From NCBI RefSeq assembly GCF_024347095.1, contig NZ_AP024903.1, positions 1,364,001 to 1,428,000 of the forward strand: a stretch of 64,000 nucleotides of DNA, given 5' to 3'. The translations under genes were made by a program, and so were the position numbers. Positions 59,739-64,000 of the stretch are shown in pieces. This DNA is from Vibrio rhizosphaerae. GTDB lineage: Bacteria > Pseudomonadota > Gammaproteobacteria > Enterobacterales > Vibrionaceae. The stretch's first letter is position 1. Every line of letters starts with the position of its first letter. The notes beneath the pieces are model-generated. The model ran no database searches. It was not told the origin of the DNA and saw only the letters and a program-made list of their open reading frames with translations.

Positions 59739-60179
59739 ATGGCGGGTTACCAACCAAAAAAGCGTAAAATGACCGCAGAAATTAATGTGGTACCCTATAT
59801 CGATGTGATGTTGGTTTTGTTGATCATTTTTATGGTGACATCTCCTTTCATCACTCAGGGCGTCGATGTTGAACTACCAAAAACAGAAACCGCAAAACCT
59901 GCGTCCGACTTAGTCGGTGACGATGGTGGCTTCATTATTGTAGAAATCAACAAAGAAGGCAGTTTGGGCGTTAGTATCAATAATGAACCTTTCAAACGGG
60001 GACTATCCTTACAGGATGCAATTGTTCTGGTCAAAGCTGAACTGAGTTTACATCCCGGTTCACCTGTTGCTGTCGGTGGTGAGGCGACGAGCCCCTATGC
60101 GGAGATTGTGCATGTGCTGGACGAGCTGAGTAAAGCCGGTGTTCCAAAGGTTGGTTTGTTAACAGATATCAGGGAATAA
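59739..60179 (+). CDS. tolR: Tol-Pal system protein TolR
   Basis: 146-residue ExbD/MotB-like subunit. A single N-terminal membrane helix includes INVVPYIDVMLVLLIIFMV, with the essential Asp in YIDVML. The periplasmic domain follows (VEINKEGSLGVSI). Lies between tolQ (5 bp) and tolA (14 bp). Confidence 0.96.
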   Translation: MAGYQPKKRKMTAEINVVPYIDVMLVLLIIFMVTSPFITQGVDVELPKTETAKPASDLVGDDGGFIIVEINKEGSLGVSINNEPFKRGLSLQDAIVLVKAELSLHPGSPVAVGGEATSPYAEIVHVLDELSKAGVPKVGLLTDIRE

Positions 60180-60193
60180 GCAGTATAACCTTC

Positions 60194-61204
60194 ATGAAAA
60201 AGAGAGAAGACAAGCGCTCAGGTTTTACAAAACCACTGATAATTTCTATCGTGTTGCACGCGATTTTAATTGGCTTATTGCTTTGGGGCGGTCAGTTTTA
60301 TCAAGAGAAACCACAACCGACGGGTAATATGGTTCAGGCGGTCGTGATTGACCCTGCACTGGTGCATCAACAGGCACAACAGATTAAGTCGACCCGGGAA
60401 GCGGCGGCTCGGAAAGAAAAAGAGCGTCTTGATCGTTTAAGACGTGAAAGTGAACGTCTTGAAGAGAACCGCAGAGCTGAAGAAGAGCGAATCCGGCAGT
60501 TAAAAGAACAGCAAGCCCGTGAGGCAAAGGCAGCCAGAGAAGCAGAGCAACAGCGTAAGCAGAAAGAACAAGAGCGAATTGCTGAAGAACAGCGTGCAGC
60601 AAAAGCTGAAGCTGCAAGGAAAGCCAAAGAGGCTGAAATTGCAAAAGCTGAGCAGCAGCGAATTGAACGTGAGAAAGCTGCTAAATTAGCGGCAGAAAAA
60701 GCGCGCAAAGAGCGTGAAGCGGCTCAGAAAGCGGAGCAGGAGCGTTTGGCAAAGGAAAAAGCAGCAAAGGCTGCTGCTGAGAAGGCTCGACAGGAAAAAG
60801 AGCGTCTGGAAAAGTTAGAGAAGGAAAGGAAGCAACGGGAAGCTGCTTTAAATGATATTTTTTCCGGTCTGCAGGCTGAAGAGCAACAAAACTCCAGTGC
60901 CCGGAGTCAATATATTGCCAGCGAAGTTGGACGTTACGGCGAAATCTATAAACAGCTGATCCGGCAGAATCTACGCGTAGAAGATACGTTTCAAGGAAAA
61001 AATTGTCGGGTTAATTTGCACCTTATTCCCACGGGCAGAGGTGCAATTGTCGGTAGTTTGAAAGTGTTAGGGGGAGACGCCGCTGTTTGTGCTGCGACAC
61101 AGCGAGCGGTTGCGCAGGTTCCGTCTTTCCCTTTACCGAAGGATGACCCGGATGTGATTAATAAGCTGAAAGACATTAATATAACCGTTGAGCCAAATAT
61201 ATAA
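60194..61204 (+). CDS. tolA: Tol-Pal system protein TolA
   Basis: 336-residue protein linking the TolQR motor to TolB/Pal. N-terminal membrane anchor (about 15-35, LIISIVLHAILIGLLLWGG), a long Ala/Glu/Lys/Arg-rich helical rod (about 65-225) and a compact C-terminal domain (about 245-336) with a Cys pair (KNCRVNLHLI and AAVCAATQ). The rod region is highly repetitive, so antisense open frames there are artefacts. Confidence 0.94.
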   Translation: MKKREDKRSGFTKPLIISIVLHAILIGLLLWGGQFYQEKPQPTGNMVQAVVIDPALVHQQAQQIKSTREAAARKEKERLDRLRRESERLEENRRAEEERIRQLKEQQAREAKAAREAEQQRKQKEQERIAEEQRAAKAEAARKAKEAEIAKAEQQRIEREKAAKLAAEKARKEREAAQKAEQERLAKEKAAKAAAEKARQEKERLEKLEKERKQREAALNDIFSGLQAEEQQNSSARSQYIASEVGRYGEIYKQLIRQNLRVEDTFQGKNCRVNLHLIPTGRGAIVGSLKVLGGDAAVCAATQRAVAQVPSFPLPKDDPDVINKLKDINITVEPNI

Positions 61205-61238
61205 TTTTGACTGAAGTATCAGAGAAAAGGAAAAGCTT

Positions 61239-62591
61239 GTGTTACAGCGATTGATTTTGAGTTGTATGTTCCTCGTAATATCAGGCATACACACCGCCAA
61301 TGCAGCATTAGAACTCGTGATTACCGATGGGATTAACTCAGCGAGACCAATTGCGATCGTCCCATTTCAATGGGAAGGTAAGCAGCAATTACCAGAGGAT
61401 ATTTCAGGTGTAGTTGCTTCGGATTTACAACGAAGTGGTAAATTTAGTCCTGTTGCAACCAGCAATATGCCTCAGACACCTTATGACGAATCTGCTGTCA
61501 ATGTGGATGCATGGACTCGCCTCGGGGTCGATTCATTACTGACCGGGACGATTAAGCAAAATGCAGCAGGTAATTATGTCATTCATTACCAGTTGGTTGA
61601 CATTGTTCAGGCGCAATTGTTGAAAGGTAAAAGACAATCTCTTACTGAGGATGGCCAACTCGTTGAATCCAAAGATTATGTCTTACTCAATAATATTGCG
61701 ACGGTTTCGCCGAAACGTCTCCGTGAATATGCCCATCGAATTTCTGATTTAGTTTATGAAAAACTAACCGGGGATAAAGGGGCATTTTTAACCCGAATTG
61801 CTTATGTTGTTGTTCATGATAATGAAAAGTATCCCTATCAGCTGAGAATCTCAGACTATGATGGTTACAATGAACGGCTCGTGCTCAGCTCTAAACAGCC
61901 ACTCATGTCTCCGGCATGGTCTCCTGATGGTAAGAAATTGGCTTATGTGAGTTTCCAGAATGGGCATGCTGAAATCTACATCATGAACATTTATACCGGT
62001 AAACGTGAAAAAATATCGTCATTTCCTCGTCACAATGGCGCGCCAGTATTTTCACCTGATGGTAAATCATTAGCCTTAGTCTTGTCGAAATCGGGGAGTT
62101 TGCAGGTCTACATCATGGATCTGGCGACCAAGAAAATTCGTCAAATAACGCGGGGTAGATCAAATAATACGGAGCCTTTTTGGTATCCGGATGGAAAATC
62201 TCTGATATTTACCTCAGATCGGGGTGGTAAACCACAGATATATAAAGTAGATTTGTCTACTGGCGTGACAAATCGTCTTACTTGGCAGGGCTCACAAAAT
62301 TTAGGTGGGCAGATTACGCCTGACGGGAAATTCTTGATTATGGTGAATAAAAACCAGTCAGGATTTAACTTGGCAAAGCAAGATTTGGAAACTGGCAGTG
62401 TGCAAATTCTGACAAGAACTTTGCTCGATGAGTCTCCAAGTATTGCGCCTAACGGTGGTATGGTTATCTATAGTTCGATCTACAATAAAACCAATGTGTT
62501 ATCTATGGTTTCTATTGACGGACGATTTAAAGCCAGGTTACCAGAAACAAACGGACGTGTGAGAGCGCCGGCGTGGTCACCGTTTTTGTAA
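61239..62591 (+). CDS. tolB: Tol-Pal system protein TolB
   Basis: Periplasmic protein with an N-terminal alpha/beta domain and a six-bladed beta-propeller that binds Pal and contacts TolA. 450 residues; signal peptide ending HTANA. Propeller repeats are visible ([57 protein letters not shown]). Starts with GTG at 61239, preceded by AGAAAAGGAAAAG. Confidence 0.96.
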   Translation: MLQRLILSCMFLVISGIHTANAALELVITDGINSARPIAIVPFQWEGKQQLPEDISGVVASDLQRSGKFSPVATSNMPQTPYDESAVNVDAWTRLGVDSLLTGTIKQNAAGNYVIHYQLVDIVQAQLLKGKRQSLTEDGQLVESKDYVLLNNIATVSPKRLREYAHRISDLVYEKLTGDKGAFLTRIAYVVVHDNEKYPYQLRISDYDGYNERLVLSSKQPLMSPAWSPDGKKLAYVSFQNGHAEIYIMNIYTGKREKISSFPRHNGAPVFSPDGKSLALVLSKSGSLQVYIMDLATKKIRQITRGRSNNTEPFWYPDGKSLIFTSDRGGKPQIYKVDLSTGVTNRLTWQGSQNLGGQITPDGKFLIMVNKNQSGFNLAKQDLETGSVQILTRTLLDESPSIAPNGGMVIYSSIYNKTNVLSMVSIDGRFKARLPETNGRVRAPAWSPFL

Positions 62592-62622
62592 TGAGTCATG
62601 ATTAAAAAATAAGGAAAAGAAG

Positions 62623-63165
62623 ATGCAACTGAATAAAGTTCTTAAAGGGCTGTTGATTGCACTACCAGTACTCGCGGTTACTGCGTGTAGCTCAAGCGAT
62701 GATGCAGTGAATGCCTCAGGAAATGAGACGACGACTAACCAATCTACATCCGGTTCTGCAAATAGCACAGATACAACTGTTGTATCTCCTGTGACTGACG
62801 ATGGTAAGCTTTCTGAACAGGAACTAAAAGATAAGGTTATGCAAGAGCAAACCGTATTCTTTGCTTTTGATAATTCAACAATTGCATCAGATTATGAAGA
62901 TATGCTGGCAACTCATGCATCTTATCTGAGTAAGCACCCAAGCGTTCATGTAACGATTGAAGGCCATGCTGATGAGCGTGGTACGCCTGAGTACAACATT
63001 GCGTTGGGTGAACGTCGTGCAGAAGCCGTCTATAAATATCTTCAGGCTCTGGGTGTACAGACTAGCCAAATGTCAATTGTTAGCTATGGCGAAGAAAAGC
63101 CATTAGTTCGTGGACATAACGAAGCTGCATACGCTAAAAACCGTCGTGCAGTGATTGTTTACTAA
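62623..63165 (+). CDS. pal: peptidoglycan-associated lipoprotein Pal
   Basis: Outer-membrane lipoprotein that binds peptidoglycan and TolB. 180 residues. Lipobox VTAC (Cys near residue 22), a Ser/Thr/Asn-rich linker (about 23-60), and an OmpA-like domain with [20 protein letters not shown] and [10 protein letters not shown], including the diaminopimelate-binding Asp and Arg. AAGGAAAAG precedes the start. Confidence 0.97.
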   Translation: MQLNKVLKGLLIALPVLAVTACSSSDDAVNASGNETTTNQSTSGSANSTDTTVVSPVTDDGKLSEQELKDKVMQEQTVFFAFDNSTIASDYEDMLATHASYLSKHPSVHVTIEGHADERGTPEYNIALGERRAEAVYKYLQALGVQTSQMSIVSYGEEKPLVRGHNEAAYAKNRRAVIVY

Positions 63166-63186
63166 TCTGAAGAAGTTTGGTGAAAC

Positions 63187-63969
63187 ATGCTCGGTAACCT
63201 AAAGCGACACATTGTGCTTATGTTACTGGTCAGTGCAGCAAGTCCTGTACTTGCTGCACCCGCTCCAGTATCGGACTTAAGTGAAAATGCTGAACAAAAC
63301 ACAGCGTCGATGAGTCCTGAAACAAGAGTTGAACGTCTGGAACGCCTTCTGCAAAACAGTAATCGTTTACGTGCGCAAATGCAGCAGCAACTCGATGAGA
63401 TGGCAACCGACATTCAACATCTACGTGGTCAGTTAGAAAAGAGTGATCACGATATGGGGCAGATGCTCTCTCGCCAGAGAGAGTTGTTTGTTGAAATTGA
63501 CCGCCTTCGGGCAGAGCTCAATTCAAAGAACAGTCAAGAGTCTCAATCCGGTTCAAAAGATAATGGTCAGTCGGCGTCTGCTGGGACATACAGTGAAGAT
63601 GCTAATGAGCAGATGGCTTATCAAAATGCAGTCGATCTCATTCTGAAGAAGAGAGACTACGCTGGCGCGATCAACGCCTTTACCAAATTTCAGCGTGACT
63701 TTCCCAAATCTAACTTTGCGCCAAATGCACATTACTGGTTAGGGCAGCTTTACTATGCCAAACAGCAGGATGATAAAGCGGTTGAAAGCTTTAAAGCTGT
63801 TTTGGATTTTCCTAAATCAAATAAACGTGCAGACGCATTAGTCAAATTAGGTGATGTTGAGAAACGGCGCAGAAACGACAAACTAGCGAATCAGTACTAT
63901 CAACAGGTGATTGATGAATATCCCGATACGGCCTCTGCTGCGTCAGCAAAGCGGTCGATGGTGAAATAG
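63187..63969 (+). CDS. cpoB: cell division coordinator CpoB (YbgF)
   Basis: Periplasmic protein that couples PBP1b-LpoB activity to Tol-driven outer-membrane constriction. 260 residues: signal peptide (cleaved near VLAAP), an N-terminal trimeric coiled coil (about 38-115, ETRVERLERLLQNSNRLRAQ) and C-terminal TPR repeats (DLILKKRDYAGAINAFTKFQ onward). LpoB is encoded about 51 kb away in this window, so both partners are present. It ends 31 bp before the window edge; the tRNA cluster that sometimes follows would be beyond it. Confidence 0.95.
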   Translation: MLGNLKRHIVLMLLVSAASPVLAAPAPVSDLSENAEQNTASMSPETRVERLERLLQNSNRLRAQMQQQLDEMATDIQHLRGQLEKSDHDMGQMLSRQRELFVEIDRLRAELNSKNSQESQSGSKDNGQSASAGTYSEDANEQMAYQNAVDLILKKRDYAGAINAFTKFQRDFPKSNFAPNAHYWLGQLYYAKQQDDKAVESFKAVLDFPKSNKRADALVKLGDVEKRRRNDKLANQYYQQVIDEYPDTASAASAKRSMVK

Positions 63970-64000
63970 TCTTGATAAGGCTTTAATCTGTTGGTGTCAG

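Noticed and set aside
60367..60708. 113-codon minus-strand frame in tolA
   Set aside because: Ser/Ala/Arg/Cys-rich artefact of the repetitive TolA helical rod codons.
1..64000. CRISPR arrays, tRNA or rRNA genes, insertion sequences, prophage
   Set aside because: None recognised on either strand; the gene content is core and syntenic with Vibrio throughout.

Overview
The window is a stretch of ordinary core chromosome from a gammaproteobacterium, almost certainly a Vibrio or close relative. The gene order (ald-lrp-ftsK, dsbB, nhaB, fadR, a DUF1887 CARF-nuclease gene, then hinT to ndh, mfd, lolCDE, pfl, ruv, cyd and tol-pal) is, from memory, the order on the large chromosome of Vibrio cholerae. 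FadR carries the roughly 40-residue insertion typical of Vibrio. I see no rRNA or tRNA gene, no complete mobile element, no phage and no CRISPR array.

Layout. 1-6091: a decayed 5' end of alanine dehydrogenase (minus strand), then lrp and ftsK (plus), dsbB and nhaB (minus). 6721-8800: fadR (plus) facing an orphan CARF-PD-(D/E)XK nuclease gene (minus). 9195-15231: hinT, a COG3014 lipoprotein gene, ycfL, lpoB, a thiamine-kinase-like gene, ycfP and ndh, a cell-envelope and PBP1b-activation neighbourhood. 15325-20203 (minus): plzB-like PilZ gene, mfd, csiV. 20368-30260 (plus, broken only by a minus-strand DUF2062 gene): lolCDE, comEC/rec2, msbA, lpxK, ycaR, kdsB, that is, lipoprotein and LPS export plus DNA uptake. 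30331-37005 (minus): pflA, yfbU and the yeaG-yeaH-spoVR stress operon. 37365-41599: an MCP gene and pflB converge on a shared terminator. 42226-46784 (minus): dinG-TSUP-priC-rsmS and xthA. 47293-51032: a general porin, a DUF2057 protein, ychJ, lpxH, ppiB. 51185-54871 (plus): cysS, ruvC, ruvAB. 55329-58484: cydABX-ybgE. 58640-63969: ybgC-tolQRAB-pal-cpoB.

Themes. Genes for shifting between aerobic and anaerobic metabolism are frequent (ndh, cydABX, pflA/pflB), and FNR-type palindromes lie in front of ndh (one perfect), cydA (one perfect, one near-perfect) and pflB (core match). Envelope maintenance is the second theme: LolCDE, MsbA/LpxK/KdsB/LpxH, LpoB, CsiV and Tol-Pal. DNA repair and recombination (Mfd, RuvABC, XthA, DinG, PriC) is the third. 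Three short genes that are easily missed are given: rsmS (59 aa), cydX (35 aa) and ycaR (59 aa).

I find no clearly new multi-gene system. The points most worth following are the frameshifted ald remnant, the lone CARF nuclease with an unusual CARF loop, the contiguous YeaG-YeaH-SpoVR operon with its structured spacer, the COG3014 lipoprotein next to LpoB, and several structured intergenic elements. Family assignments come from sequence recognition; no search was run.
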